Below, piece after piece: positions 54,258 to 63,334 of a stretch of 64,000 nt of DNA. The translations under genes were made by a program, and so were the position numbers. The notes under the pieces are model-generated. The model saw only the letters and a program-made list of their open reading frames with translations. It was not told the DNA's origin and did not search any database. The DNA is from Pseudomonas helvetica. GTDB taxonomy: Bacteria > Pseudomonadota > Gammaproteobacteria > Pseudomonadales > Pseudomonadaceae. Numbering within the stretch: the first letter of the stretch is position 1; each line of letters begins with the position of its first letter. The stretch lies in assembly GCF_039908645.1 (NCBI RefSeq), contig NZ_CP150917.1:2677501-2741500 (forward strand). The letters run 5' to 3'.

Positions 54258-54671
54258 GCTGTTGAGAGAGGGCAGGGCGCGCACCGCCTGACAACGCCAG
54301 GCAAACGGATTGATGCCTTCGCTGCGGGTGAACATGTGGCAGAAGTGCGCCTGATCGCAGAACCCGCACTCCAGACTGATTTGGGTCAGGGTCAGGTCAG
54401 TGTTCTGGATCAATTGCTTGGCCCGGGCGATACGCTGGCAACGAATCCAGTCCTGAGGCGAGAGGCCGGTGCTGCACTTGAAGGTGCGGGAGAAATGACT
54501 GCGCGACATCGCGCAGGCCCGGGCCAGTTCGGTGACTTCCAGGGTTTCGCTGAGGCGCTCGAGGATCAATTGCTTGACCAGGCTTTCCCGCCAGGGGCTG
54601 AGGCCGCCAGTGGTGGCTTTTCGCGTTTGCGTGGCTGGTGCGTGGGCGGCGTTGTGCTGAACGTGGGCCAT
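54207..54671 (-). CDS. Short AraC-family regulator (DNA-binding domain only)
   Basis: A 154-residue protein consisting of a 30-residue leader and an AraC-type double HTH: LERLSETLEVTELARACAMSR, SHFSRTFK, LTQISLECGFCDQAHFCHMF. No ligand-binding domain is present. ATG 54671 gives the normal short form; an in-frame GTG at 54713 lacks a ribosome site. The stop lies inside the long inverted repeat. Copy 2 of the 20-bp motif is 120 bp upstream in the same relative orientation as copy 1 before the flavodoxin gene, so it may be its own binding site. Confidence 0.85.
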   Translation of the reverse strand: MAHVQHNAAHAPATQTRKATTGGLSPWRESLVKQLILERLSETLEVTELARACAMSRSHFSRTFKCSTGLSPQDWIRCQRIARAKQLIQNTDLTLTQISLECGFCDQAHFCHMFTRSEGINPFAWRCQAVRALPSLNSKRSQPAAAPAGVHMSV

Positions 54672-54790
54672 GGCAAATGTCCGTGTCGGTGGGAATGCGC
54701 TGGCGCACTGCACGGTGGGTCAGCACCATCCCTTTTGGAATAACAGGTTTGCGTAGAAGGTTTGATTGTTGGTCGCAGGGCTTTGGCTTG

Positions 54791-54810
54791 CGAGTTAAAC
54801 GTTGTTAATT
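54791..54810 (-). promoter_or_regulatory. 20-bp repeated operator-like motif, copy 2
   Basis: CGAGTTAAACGTTGTTAATT is the exact complement of copy 1 (52605-52624). It lies in the 226-bp space between the divergent AraC and LysR genes. Confidence 0.65.
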
Positions 54811-54897
54811 CCTCCGGTTAACAGCGAGCGCAAACCTTTGATTGAGTAAAGTCCAAAAGACTTTGCCTGGCTAAAAAAACACCATGGAACCGTACCT

Positions 54898-55821
54898 ATG
54901 AACCGTAACGATCTACGCCGCGTCGATATGAACCTGCTGGTGATTTTCGAGGCTCTGATGTTCGAAAAGAATCTGACCCGGGTCGCCGAAAAACTCTTTA
55001 TGGGGCAGCCGGCCGTGAGCGCTGCATTGGGGCGGTTGCGTGATCTGTTCGACGATCCGCTGTTGCTGCGCAACGGTCGCGGCATGGAGCCGACGGCACG
55101 GGCGCTGGCGATTCTCAAGGAGCTGCAGCCGGCGATGGACACCATCTCCGGGGCGGTCAGCCGGGCCAGGGAGTTTGATCCGGCTACCAGTTGTGATGTG
55201 TTTCGCATTGGTCTGTCGGATGACGCCGAGTTTGGTTTGTTTCCGTCGCTATTGAGCCATCTGCGGGAGGAGGCACCAGGGATCATTGTGGTGGTGCGCC
55301 GGGCCAATTATTTGCTGATGCCGACGTTGCTGGCGTCCGGGGAGATTTCAGTCGGGGTCAGTTACACCACCGAACTGCCGGCCAATGCCAAACGCAAGAA
55401 ACTGCGGGATATCCCCTGCAAAGTGCTGCGCGCAGACAACCGGCCAGAAGCACTGACGCTGGATGAGTACTGTGAGCGGCCCCATGCGATGGTGTCGTTC
55501 TCGGGGGATTTGAGCGGCAACATTGATCTTGATCTGGCCAAGGTCGGGCGCACCCGGCGGGTGGTGTTGGGGGTGCCGCAGTTCAGTGGGTTGCGGGCGT
55601 TGCTCGCAGGGACTGAAATGATCGCTACCGTTCCCGACTATGCCGCCTGCGCGCTGGTCGAAGGCTGTGCCTTGAGGGCCGAAGATCCGCCGTTTCCCAT
55701 CGATAAGGCACAGTTGTCGATGGCCTGGAGCGGGGTGCACGACAATGATCCGGCGGAGCGATGGTTGCGCTCGCGGATTACTCAGTTCATGTCCGAGCCG
55801 TTGAATATCCCAGCTTCATAG
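54898..55821 (+). CDS. LysR-family regulator (NodD/NahR-like group)
   Basis: A 307-residue LTTR starting MNRNDLRRVDMNLLVIFEALM, the signature of the NodD/NahR/LeuO-like group, which often respond to aromatic compounds. HTH near residues 25-48 (RVAEKLFMGQPAVSAALGRLR). A co-inducer domain follows. ATG 54898 is the only good start. It is divergent from the AraC gene and about 350 bp ahead of the ABM/amidohydrolase operon, which it might control. Confidence 0.87.
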   Translation: MNRNDLRRVDMNLLVIFEALMFEKNLTRVAEKLFMGQPAVSAALGRLRDLFDDPLLLRNGRGMEPTARALAILKELQPAMDTISGAVSRAREFDPATSCDVFRIGLSDDAEFGLFPSLLSHLREEAPGIIVVVRRANYLLMPTLLASGEISVGVSYTTELPANAKRKKLRDIPCKVLRADNRPEALTLDEYCERPHAMVSFSGDLSGNIDLDLAKVGRTRRVVLGVPQFSGLRALLAGTEMIATVPDYAACALVEGCALRAEDPPFPIDKAQLSMAWSGVHDNDPAERWLRSRITQFMSEPLNIPAS

Positions 55822-55868
55822 CGGAAAAACTTCTGCCAGATTTCGCTTCTGTGGCAAGCAAGCTTGCT

Positions 55869-56011
55869 GTGGCGAGGGAGCTTGCTCCCGCTGGGGCGCG
55901 AAGCGGCCCCAAAACCAGCCACCGGGATTCATCAGGTAGAACACGACAGCCGGTTCCACGACTGCCGCGCCCGAGCGCAGACCGGCCGGCGCGAGCAAGC
56001 TCGCTCGCCAC
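55869..56011. repeat. REP doublet (REPIN)
   Basis: The forward REP starts GTGGCGAGGGAGCTTGCTCC at 55869; the reverse arm (GAGCAAGCTCGCTCGCCAC) ends at 56011. The middle is a less conserved 85 bp. It occupies the gap between the LysR gene and the ABM-domain gene. Confidence 0.85.
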
Positions 56012-56168
56012 AGGAAAGTGTCAGGCTCAAGTCCGCTCGCAAAGAGAGCACATACGTTCAATTTTCCCCTCCCTCACGCCGGCATTATCGAACCAAGTCC
56101 TGGCGCATCAACGCCGCTGGTTTTCACTTGTGCTGCGCACAATTTCCGTTTCGCCGGAGCCTTTCGTT

Positions 56169-56804
56169 ATGCCTGATTCCAATCGACTCGACCCTGCAAC
56201 CACCCACCCGGTGCGCGGCTTCGAAGAAGTCGTGACCCTGGTCGTCAAACACCGGGTCAAGGCCGGTTTTGAAGTGCCCTATGAAGCCTGGCTGCGGCGG
56301 ATTGTCGGTATTGCCGGGCAGAGCGAGGGGCATTTGGGGGTGGATGTGATTCGCGGCAAGAGCGCCGGCCTGGACATGTTTACCTGCGTGCTGCGTTTTT
56401 GCTCTACCGAGGCGATGCAGCGCTGGCTCGAATCGCCGCAACGGCTGGAGTTGGTCAACGAAGCCGAGCCGATGCTGGCGGATGGGGACCAGACTGAGGT
56501 CAACCCGGTCAAGGAGTTCTGGTTCGCGCCACAGGACGATGCCGGTTCGCCACCGCCGCGCTGGAAACAGGCCGTGGTGACGCTGCTGGTGATTCTGCCG
56601 CATACCTTGCTGGTGCCGCTGATCTGGGGCCCGCTGCTCAAGCTCAACGCCTTTCTGTCCAATTACGTGGTTGCCACTTTTCTGATCACCGTGACCATTG
56701 TGGTTTCGGTGGTGTACCTGTTCATGCCCAGGGCGACGCGTCTGTTCGCGCCGTGGCTGAAAGCCGGACAACCTCATCCCACTCTGCCTGAGGAAAACCA
56801 ATGA
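56169..56804 (+). CDS. Antibiotic-biosynthesis-monooxygenase (ABM) domain protein with two C-terminal TM helices
   Basis: A 211-residue protein. Residues 15-120 form an ABM-type ferredoxin-like domain (VTLVVKHRVKAGFEVPYEAW, LGVDVIRGKS, LDMFTCVLRFCSTEAMQRWLE). Two TM helices follow (VVTLLVILPHTLLVPLIW and VVATFLITVTIVVSVVYLF). Family known but function not; a membrane-tethered small dimeric oxygenase is possible. ATG 56169. It overlaps the amidohydrolase by ATGA, so they are coupled. Confidence 0.83.
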   Translation: MPDSNRLDPATTHPVRGFEEVVTLVVKHRVKAGFEVPYEAWLRRIVGIAGQSEGHLGVDVIRGKSAGLDMFTCVLRFCSTEAMQRWLESPQRLELVNEAEPMLADGDQTEVNPVKEFWFAPQDDAGSPPPRWKQAVVTLLVILPHTLLVPLIWGPLLKLNAFLSNYVVATFLITVTIVVSVVYLFMPRATRLFAPWLKAGQPHPTLPEENQ

Positions 56805-58639
56805 ACGCCGATCTGATTCTGTTCAATGGCCAATTTCATACCGTTGACCGTGAAAAACCCCTCGCCAGTGCGGTCGCGATCACCAATGGTCGCTTCGTCA
56901 CGGTGGGTACCGATGCCGAGGCCATGGCCCTGCGCGGTTCGGGCACCCAGGTCATTGACCTCAAGGGCCGCTGCGTTATCCCTGGCCTCAACGACTCGCA
57001 CTTGCACTTGATTCGGGGTGGCTTGAACTACAACCTCGAACTGCGCTGGGAGGGCGTACCATCGCTGGCCGATGCCCTGCGCATGCTCAAGGACCAGGCC
57101 GATCGCACGCCGACGCCGCAATGGGTGCGGGTGGTCGGTGGCTGGAACGAATTCCAGTTCGCCGAAAAGCGCATGCCGACGATTGAAGAACTCAACCAGG
57201 CTGCGCCGGATACGCCGGTGTTCGTTTTGCACTTGTACGACCGCGCCTTGCTCAACCGCGCAGCGCTCAAGGTTGTCGGTTACACGCGCAACACGCCGAA
57301 CCCACCGGGTGGCGAGATTGTGCGCGACGCCAACGGCGAGCCGACCGGCATGTTGGTGGCCCGTCCGAACGCGATGATTCTTTACTCGACCCTGGCCAAA
57401 GGGCCGAAGTTGCCGCTGGACTATCAGGTCAACTCAACCCGTCAGTTCATGCGTGAACTCAATCGCCTGGGCTTGACCAGCGCCATCGATGCGGGCGGTG
57501 GTTTCCAGAATTACCCGGACGATTACGCAGTGATCGAGCAGTTGGCCAAGGACCAGCAACTGACGATTCGCATTGCTTATAACCTGTTTACCCAGAAGCC
57601 CAAGGAAGAGCTGACCGACTTCAAGAACTGGACCAGCAGCGTCACCCTGCATCAGGGCGACGATTACCTGCGGCACAACGGCGCCGGTGAAATGCTGGTG
57701 TTTTCGGCGGCGGATTTCGAGGACTTCCTCGAACCGCGTCCGGACCTGCCGCAGACCATGGAAGAGGAACTGGAACCGGTGGTTCGCCACTTGGTCGAGC
57801 AACGCTGGCCGTTCCGTCTGCACGCCACTTACAACGAATCCATCAGCCGTATGCTCGATGTGTTCGAGAAGGTCAATCTCGACATTCCGTTCAACGGTTT
57901 GCCATGGTTCTTCGACCACGCCGAAACCATCACCCCGCAAAACATCGAGCGGGTGAAGGCGCTGGGTGGCGGCATCGCGATTCAGGACCGCATGGCGTTC
58001 CAGGGGGAATACTTCGTCGACCGTTACGGCAGCAAAGCCGCCGAGCACACCCCGCCGATCAAACGCATGCTCGCCGAGGGTGTGCCGGTCGGCGCGGGCA
58101 CCGATGCCACACGCGTTTCCAGCTACAACCCGTGGACCTCGCTGTACTGGATGGTCAGCGGCCGCACCGTCGGTGGTCTGGCGTTGTACGAGGAAGGCTT
58201 GCCGCGCACCACTGCGCTGGAACTGTTCACCCACGGCAGCGCCTGGTTCTCGTCCGAACAGGGCAAGAAGGGCCAGATCAAGGTCGGGCAACTGGCGGAC
58301 CTGGCAGCGTTGAGCGCGGACTTCTTCAGCGTCGAGGAAGAAGCGATCAAGTGGATCGAGTCGGTACTGACGGTGGTCGGCGGCAAGGTTGTGTACGCCG
58401 CCGGCGACTTCGAAAAACTCGGGCCGGCCAGCGTACCGGTACTGCCGGACTGGTCGCCGGTGATGAAAGTCCCCGGCCACTGGCGCCCGAATTCGCCGAT
58501 GCAGGCTCAGGTCCACCATTGCAGCGGCCCGTGCGCGGTGCATACGCACAGCCATGAAAAGGCGCGCCAGTCGAATGCGCCGGTCAGCGATTTCGCCGGT
58601 TTCTGGGGCGCATTCGGCTGTTCCTGCTTCGCCTTCTGA
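56801..58639 (+). CDS. YtcJ-type metal-dependent amidohydrolase
   Basis: A 612-residue amidohydrolase. N-terminal composite domain (DLILFNGQFHTVD), CVIPGLNDSHLHLIRGG with the metal-binding HxH near residue 67, RLHATYNESI and FFDHAETITPQNIERVKALG in the barrel, and GAGTDATRVSSYNPW near 430 with the catalytic Asp. The tail is Cys/His-rich and unusual (CSGPCAVHTHSHEKARQ to the CSCFAF end). No signal peptide. Sits between the ABM protein and an isochorismatase-like hydrolase; together they could degrade an amide or cyclic imide. Confidence 0.85.
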   Translation: MNADLILFNGQFHTVDREKPLASAVAITNGRFVTVGTDAEAMALRGSGTQVIDLKGRCVIPGLNDSHLHLIRGGLNYNLELRWEGVPSLADALRMLKDQADRTPTPQWVRVVGGWNEFQFAEKRMPTIEELNQAAPDTPVFVLHLYDRALLNRAALKVVGYTRNTPNPPGGEIVRDANGEPTGMLVARPNAMILYSTLAKGPKLPLDYQVNSTRQFMRELNRLGLTSAIDAGGGFQNYPDDYAVIEQLAKDQQLTIRIAYNLFTQKPKEELTDFKNWTSSVTLHQGDDYLRHNGAGEMLVFSAADFEDFLEPRPDLPQTMEEELEPVVRHLVEQRWPFRLHATYNESISRMLDVFEKVNLDIPFNGLPWFFDHAETITPQNIERVKALGGGIAIQDRMAFQGEYFVDRYGSKAAEHTPPIKRMLAEGVPVGAGTDATRVSSYNPWTSLYWMVSGRTVGGLALYEEGLPRTTALELFTHGSAWFSSEQGKKGQIKVGQLADLAALSADFFSVEEEAIKWIESVLTVVGGKVVYAAGDFEKLGPASVPVLPDWSPVMKVPGHWRPNSPMQAQVHHCSGPCAVHTHSHEKARQSNAPVSDFAGFWGAFGCSCFAF

Positions 58640-58708
58640 TTCCGAAACAAAGCGCCGGTCTTCGTGACCGGCGCTCCCCCGCAACAACCATCCATCGAGG
58701 AGTTTCAC

Positions 58709-59335
58709 ATGAGCAACGTTCCTTACTCGCGTCTGAACAAAGACGATGCCGTTGTGCTGTTGGTCGACCACCAGACCGGCCTGATCTCGCTGGTGCAGGA
58801 TTTCAGCCCGAACGAGTTCAAGAACAACGTCCTGGCGCTGGGCGACATCGCCAAGTTCTTCAACCTGCCGACCATCCTTACCACCAGTTTCGACAGCGGC
58901 CCGAACGGCCCGATCGTGCCGGAACTCAAAGAGCAATTCCCGGACGCGCCGTTCATTGCCCGCCCTGGCCAGATCAACGCCTGGGACAACGCAGACTTCG
59001 TCAAAGCCATCAAGGCCACCGGTCGCAAGCAACTGATCATCGCCGGTGTGGTGACTGACGTGTGCGTGGCGTTCCCGACCCTGTCGGCGCTTGCTGAAGG
59101 TTTTGAAGTGTTCGTGGTCACCGATGCTTCCGGCACCTTTAACACCACTGTGCAACAAGCGGCGTGGGCGCGGATGTCGGCCGCCGGTGCGCATCTGATG
59201 AACTGGTTCGCGGTGGCCTGCGAGCTGCAAGTCGACTGGCGCAATGACATGGAAGGTTTGGCGAATCTGCTGTCGCAGCGTCTGCCGAACTATCGCAATC
59301 TGATCAATAGCTATACCAAGTTCACCGCCAAGTAA
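58709..59335 (+). CDS. Isochorismatase-like cysteine hydrolase (YcaC type)
   Basis: A 208-residue hydrolase: catalytic Asp in LLVDHQTGL (residue about 20), Lys in the KAIKATGRKQLIIAG strand, and nucleophile Cys in VVTDVCVAFP near 118. YcaC-type proteins are octameric hydrolases of unknown substrate. ATG 58709 follows CGAGGAG. It is 69 bp after the amidohydrolase in the same operon. Confidence 0.88.
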   Translation: MSNVPYSRLNKDDAVVLLVDHQTGLISLVQDFSPNEFKNNVLALGDIAKFFNLPTILTTSFDSGPNGPIVPELKEQFPDAPFIARPGQINAWDNADFVKAIKATGRKQLIIAGVVTDVCVAFPTLSALAEGFEVFVVTDASGTFNTTVQQAAWARMSAAGAHLMNWFAVACELQVDWRNDMEGLANLLSQRLPNYRNLINSYTKFTAK

Positions 59336-59409
59336 TCCGCTGAAAAAAATGCCCGTCGATGTGCGCAATGCTGTTCACTTACGCCGATGCTTCAGGCATA
59401 TCCGCAGTT

Positions 59410-59498
59410 GTGGCGAGGGAGCTTGCTCCCGCTGGGGCGCGAAGCGGCCCTGAATTGGGCCTGCTACGCAGTCCAGCGGGAGCAAGCTCCCTCGCCAC
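59410..59498. repeat. REP doublet (REPIN)
   Basis: GTGGCGAGGGAGCTTGCTCC at 59410 and its near-complement (GGAGCAAGCTCCCTCGCCAC) ending 59498, with a 50-bp centre. It separates the convergent operon and MscS gene. Confidence 0.9.
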
Positions 59499-59568
59499 AG
59501 ATACTTCTCAGGCCTCCAGACCTCCTTAAATGAACAGCATTGCCGCCGATGTGCGGGCATTTTTCTGC

Positions 59569-60996
59569 TCAACGTTTTTGCAACCACCCCAGAAATCCAC
59601 CTTTCCTGACCGGCACAGGCTTGGCCATCAACGCCAGCCGACTGTTCTGTTGCCGTACCGCTTGCAACTTGTTCAACGCCTGGCCCACTTCGTTGCGCTG
59701 CTCCATACACTGGCGGGTCAGGTTCTTGTCGAGACGGTAGATGATGGAGGAAGTCAGCGCGGTGAACGTCGCCTGGGACGGTGTATCGGCAAGGATGCTC
59801 TGTTCGCCCATGACTTCGCTCGGCCCCATGCGACCTGCCTCGGCCAGGCCATTGCCGTCGGACACGCTGGCGCTGACGACACCGGTGGCAATCACAAACA
59901 GGCTGTCCGGCACTTCGCCCAGATCCAGCACCACCTGGCCGGCGGTGTACTGCTGCGGCACCATCGATTCGGCGAGGCGGTCACGTTCTTCATGGCTGAG
60001 CGAGCGGAAAATCTTCACTTCATCGAGCAGTGCGCGGGCGCGGCTCGAGGGTTCGATCAAACCGTCCGGATGCCGCGAGATGCCCGCCGCTTCAAGGTGC
60101 CGATGGGCGAGGTCGAACAGTTGATTGCGCACGTCGCCTTTCTTGCCCAGTTCGGCGATGAAACCGCTGGCCACGTATTCGGACATTTCTTCACCGGCCT
60201 CTTTGAGCAGCGCTTTCGGCGCCGGATCGAGCAACAGACTGCTGCTGCCTTGCAGAGTCCGCTCGAGGGCATCGAGCACCCGGCGCGGACGGACGTGGTT
60301 CGGCACCTTGATGCTGATCGACACGCCGTGCAGGTGGGTCGGGCGGCTGAGATTGACGATCTTGGCCTTGGCCGCCACCGAGTTCGGCACCACGGCCAGG
60401 GTGCCAGCGCTGGTCAGCAGATGGGTGGCGCGCCAGTCGATATCGAGCACCTTGCCTTCGACACCATCGATCATCACCAAATCGTCCACCTGATAGGGCT
60501 TGGTGGTGTTGAGCACGATGCCGGAGAACACGTCGCTCAACGTACTCTGCAACGCCAGACCGACCACGATGGCAACCACCCCGGAGGTCGCGAGCAGGCC
60601 TTTGACCGGCAGCTCCAGCACATACCCGGCGGCAGCGACAATGGCGGCCAGGAACACCAGCGCACCGATCACGTCCTGCAACAACCGACCGCTGTGACCG
60701 ATGCGGCGCATCAGGGCCAGACCGATCACTTCGGTCAGCACCCGCGCGGCGTACAACCACCAGAGAATCCCCAGTGCCGTGGCGCCCAGTTGCGCAACAG
60801 GGTCATCGGCGAACAACGGCGCCTGCAACGGGCTGACGCCGGCGTTGATGACCAGCGCACTGAACGCCAGAAACAACCCCAGACGCACGCCGACCCGCAA
60901 GGCGCGGTGCTTGAACGGGGCGAGGTGCCAGAGCAGAGCGTCGAGTACCAGAAGCAGGGCGCTCCAGGACAGCAGGTGGGTGAGGAGAAAGGACAT
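59569..60996 (-). CDS. MscS-type mechanosensitive channel with cyclic-nucleotide-binding domain
   Basis: A 475-residue protein. About four TM helices precede the MscS pore region (SGVVAIVVGLALQSTLSDVFSG, around 145-166). The MscS beta domain follows (VDDLVMIDGVEGKVLDIDWRATHL). A cNMP-binding domain fills the C-terminus (QQYTAGQVVLDLGEVPDSLFVIATG onward). ATG 60996 follows GGAG. Channels with this layout in Pseudomonas-like genomes are assumed to be gated by nucleotide plus tension. Confidence 0.9.
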   Translation of the reverse strand: MSFLLTHLLSWSALLLVLDALLWHLAPFKHRALRVGVRLGLFLAFSALVINAGVSPLQAPLFADDPVAQLGATALGILWWLYAARVLTEVIGLALMRRIGHSGRLLQDVIGALVFLAAIVAAAGYVLELPVKGLLATSGVVAIVVGLALQSTLSDVFSGIVLNTTKPYQVDDLVMIDGVEGKVLDIDWRATHLLTSAGTLAVVPNSVAAKAKIVNLSRPTHLHGVSISIKVPNHVRPRRVLDALERTLQGSSSLLLDPAPKALLKEAGEEMSEYVASGFIAELGKKGDVRNQLFDLAHRHLEAAGISRHPDGLIEPSSRARALLDEVKIFRSLSHEERDRLAESMVPQQYTAGQVVLDLGEVPDSLFVIATGVVSASVSDGNGLAEAGRMGPSEVMGEQSILADTPSQATFTALTSSIIYRLDKNLTRQCMEQRNEVGQALNKLQAVRQQNSRLALMAKPVPVRKGGFLGWLQKR

Positions 60997-61024
60997 GAGG
61001 AACTCCAAAGTCTGGATGACATTT

Positions 61025-61134
61025 GTGGCGAGGGAGCTGGCTTCCGCTTGAGTGCGCAGCACTCACAAAATCGTCGGTGTCTTGAGGATGTTGGGGCCGC
61101 TGCGCAGCCCAGCGGGAGCTAGCTCCCTCGCCAC
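61025..61134. repeat. REP doublet (REPIN), partly diverged
   Basis: GTGGCGAGGGAGCTGGCTTCC at 61025 (a variant REP, shown shortened) and AGCTAGCTCCCTCGCCAC ending 61134 in inverse orientation. It fills the space between the MscS gene start and the esterase stop. Confidence 0.85.
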
Positions 61135-61143
61135 AATGTGGAC

Positions 61144-62160
61144 TCAGTTCAGATGCGTCTTGAGCTCAGCCGCCGCTTGTCGCACTGCGGCCTTAACTTC
61201 CGGAATCTGACTCAGCGGATTGAGCAGGCCGAAGTCATGGATCATCCCGTTGTAGCGCACCGAGGTCACCGGTACGCCGGCCGCATCGAGGTGGCGGGCG
61301 TAGCCTTCGCCTTCGTCACGCAACACGTCGAATTCGGCAGTCTGCACCAGCGCGGCGGGCAGGCCCTTGAGCTGTTCGGCGCTGGCATTCAGTGGCGAGG
61401 CATGGATCTGCGCGCGTTCGGCCGGGCTGGTGGTGTAGTTGTCCCAGAACCACTGCATCATGCCTTTGGTCAGGAAGTGGCCTTCGGCGAATTGCTGGTA
61501 CGAGCCGTTATCGAACCCGACGTTGGTCACCGGCCACATCAGCAACTGGAAGCGCAGGGCCGGGGTGTTCTGTTCCTTGGCCATCAACGCCACCACTGCC
61601 GCCATGTTGCCGCCGACACTGTTGCCGGCCACCGCCAGACGCTTGCCGTCGACACCGATGTCCTTGCCGTGCTCGGCCACCCATTTGGTGGCGGCGTAGG
61701 CCTGGTTGATCGCGGTCGGGTAGTGCGCTTCAGGCGACGGGGTGTAGTCGACGTACACGGCAACTGCCCCGGAGCCCACCACCAGATCACGAATCAAGCG
61801 TTGGTGGGTCGGGAAGTCGCCCAGTACCCAACCGCCACCGTGGAAGAACATGAACACCGGCAATTCGCCCTTGGCCCCGGCTGGGCGCACCACTTTCAGG
61901 TTGATCGTCTGGCCGTCGACCTTGATCGCCTTGTCGCTGACTTCAACACCGGACAGATCGACCTTCACCGAGGCCTGGGCACCGGTCAGCACCGCGCGGG
62001 CGTCTTTCGGGCTCAGTTGCTCCAGCGGTTTGCCACCACCGGCGGCGAGGGCATCGAGGAAGGCCTGGGTGTTGTGTTCGACGCCGGGGCTGCCGGCGGC
62101 GAAAGCGTTGCCGATGGACAGGGCGAGGAGGGAAGCGCTGAGGGTTTGCTTGATGTTCAT
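61144..62160 (-). CDS. Exported alpha/beta hydrolase, hormone-sensitive-lipase type
   Basis: A 338-residue protein with a signal peptide (cleavage near NAFA). The oxyanion motif HGGGWVLGD is near residue 107, the nucleophile motif GNSVGGNMA near 179, Asp in FDVLRDEGEGYA and the catalytic His in MIHDFGLLNP. The family is carboxylesterases; an exported form may act on outside esters. ATG 62160 follows AAGGA. It is divergent from the LysR gene. Confidence 0.88.
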   Translation of the reverse strand: MNIKQTLSASLLALSIGNAFAAGSPGVEHNTQAFLDALAAGGGKPLEQLSPKDARAVLTGAQASVKVDLSGVEVSDKAIKVDGQTINLKVVRPAGAKGELPVFMFFHGGGWVLGDFPTHQRLIRDLVVGSGAVAVYVDYTPSPEAHYPTAINQAYAATKWVAEHGKDIGVDGKRLAVAGNSVGGNMAAVVALMAKEQNTPALRFQLLMWPVTNVGFDNGSYQQFAEGHFLTKGMMQWFWDNYTTSPAERAQIHASPLNASAEQLKGLPAALVQTAEFDVLRDEGEGYARHLDAAGVPVTSVRYNGMIHDFGLLNPLSQIPEVKAAVRQAAAELKTHLN

Positions 62161-62320
62161 GGTCAATTCCTTTTTCAATCGTTCGAGTTTTTATGCCTTG
62201 GGATCGGGCTGCTGTGACGCTGGGGTTCAGGTCTCAGCAACACTGTGAGCACAGATTAATGAGGTGCCTGAAAGTGAAAAAGCGGCTATAAAGCGTTTAA
62301 CTGTCAACCAGGGAGTGACA

Positions 62321-63214
62321 ATGAACCCGTTCGAAGACATGCGTATTTTTTGCCAGGTCATGGACTCCGGCAGCTTCACGGCGGCGGCCGATCAGTTGGG
62401 CCTGTCCAAGCAGTTCGTCAGCCGCCGGCTGATGCAATTGGAGGAGCGCCTCGGCGTGCGGCTGCTCAACCGCTCGACTCGGCGACTGGACGTCACGCCC
62501 CTGGGGCAGAGTTATTACGAGTCGGCCTTGCGCCTGCTCAGCGAAGTCGAACACGTGGAGCAGGGCATCGCCGGCCAGACCGCCGAGCCACGCGGCACCA
62601 TTCGCTTGAGCGCGCCGTTGTCGTTCGCGGTGGCGCACTTGGGGTGCCTGCTGCCGGTGTTCTTGCAGCGCTATCGCGACGTCACGGTAGAAGTGGACTT
62701 GAGCGACCGGCCTGTGGACTTGCTCGGCGAAGGCTACGACCTGGCATTGCGCATTGGCGTGCTGGAAGACTCGACGCTGATCGCCCGACGCCTCGCCGCC
62801 ATCCAGCGGGTGTACTGCGCCAGCCCGGCCTACCTGGCCGAGCGCGGTACGCCGGTTCACCCCGAAGACTTGCACAGCCATGACTGCCTGCCTTACGGCC
62901 ATGGTCGCCAGGTGCAATGGCGGTTCGAAGGGCAGGGCAAACCACTGACCGTGAACGTCACCGGAAGGATGCGGGTCAACAACGGTGAATTGCTCAAGGA
63001 CGCGGCCATCGCCGGCATGGGCATTACTTATTTGCCGACCTTCATTGTCGGTTCGGCCTTGAAGGACGGGCGGCTGGTGCCGGTGCTGGACAACTTCCGC
63101 CCTGCGCCGTTGACGTTATCGGCAGTCTATCCGCAGCATCGCCAGGGCTCGCGACCGGTGCAGGCGTTGATCGAATTCTTGCGTGAACGGCTGGATCGGA
63201 CCGAGGACGCCTGA
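62321..63214 (+). CDS. LysR-family transcriptional regulator
   Basis: A 297-residue LTTR with HTH residues 5-60 (DMRIFCQVMDSGSFTAAADQLG, shown in part, then LSKQFVSRRLMQLEERLG). Substrate domain follows (RLSAPLSFAVAHLGCLLP). ATG 62321 follows GGGAG. Divergent from the esterase (160-bp shared promoter), so it likely controls that gene. Confidence 0.88.
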   Translation: MNPFEDMRIFCQVMDSGSFTAAADQLGLSKQFVSRRLMQLEERLGVRLLNRSTRRLDVTPLGQSYYESALRLLSEVEHVEQGIAGQTAEPRGTIRLSAPLSFAVAHLGCLLPVFLQRYRDVTVEVDLSDRPVDLLGEGYDLALRIGVLEDSTLIARRLAAIQRVYCASPAYLAERGTPVHPEDLHSHDCLPYGHGRQVQWRFEGQGKPLTVNVTGRMRVNNGELLKDAAIAGMGITYLPTFIVGSALKDGRLVPVLDNFRPAPLTLSAVYPQHRQGSRPVQALIEFLRERLDRTEDA

Positions 63215-63334
63215 GGCGGTGGGCGTAAAAAGAAATTTTATCAGCATGATTTTTCCAGAGTCGCACATCCATACAATCGCTCTGCTACAGCGAAGCCGAA
63301 AATAGCCCCTCTCAAACATATCCGGAGAAGTGTT

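Noticed and set aside
57434..59368. A 644-codon minus-strand frame opposite the amidohydrolase and hydrolase
   Set aside because: Antisense shadow; His/Gln/Arg-rich low-complexity translation typical of reversed coding sequence.
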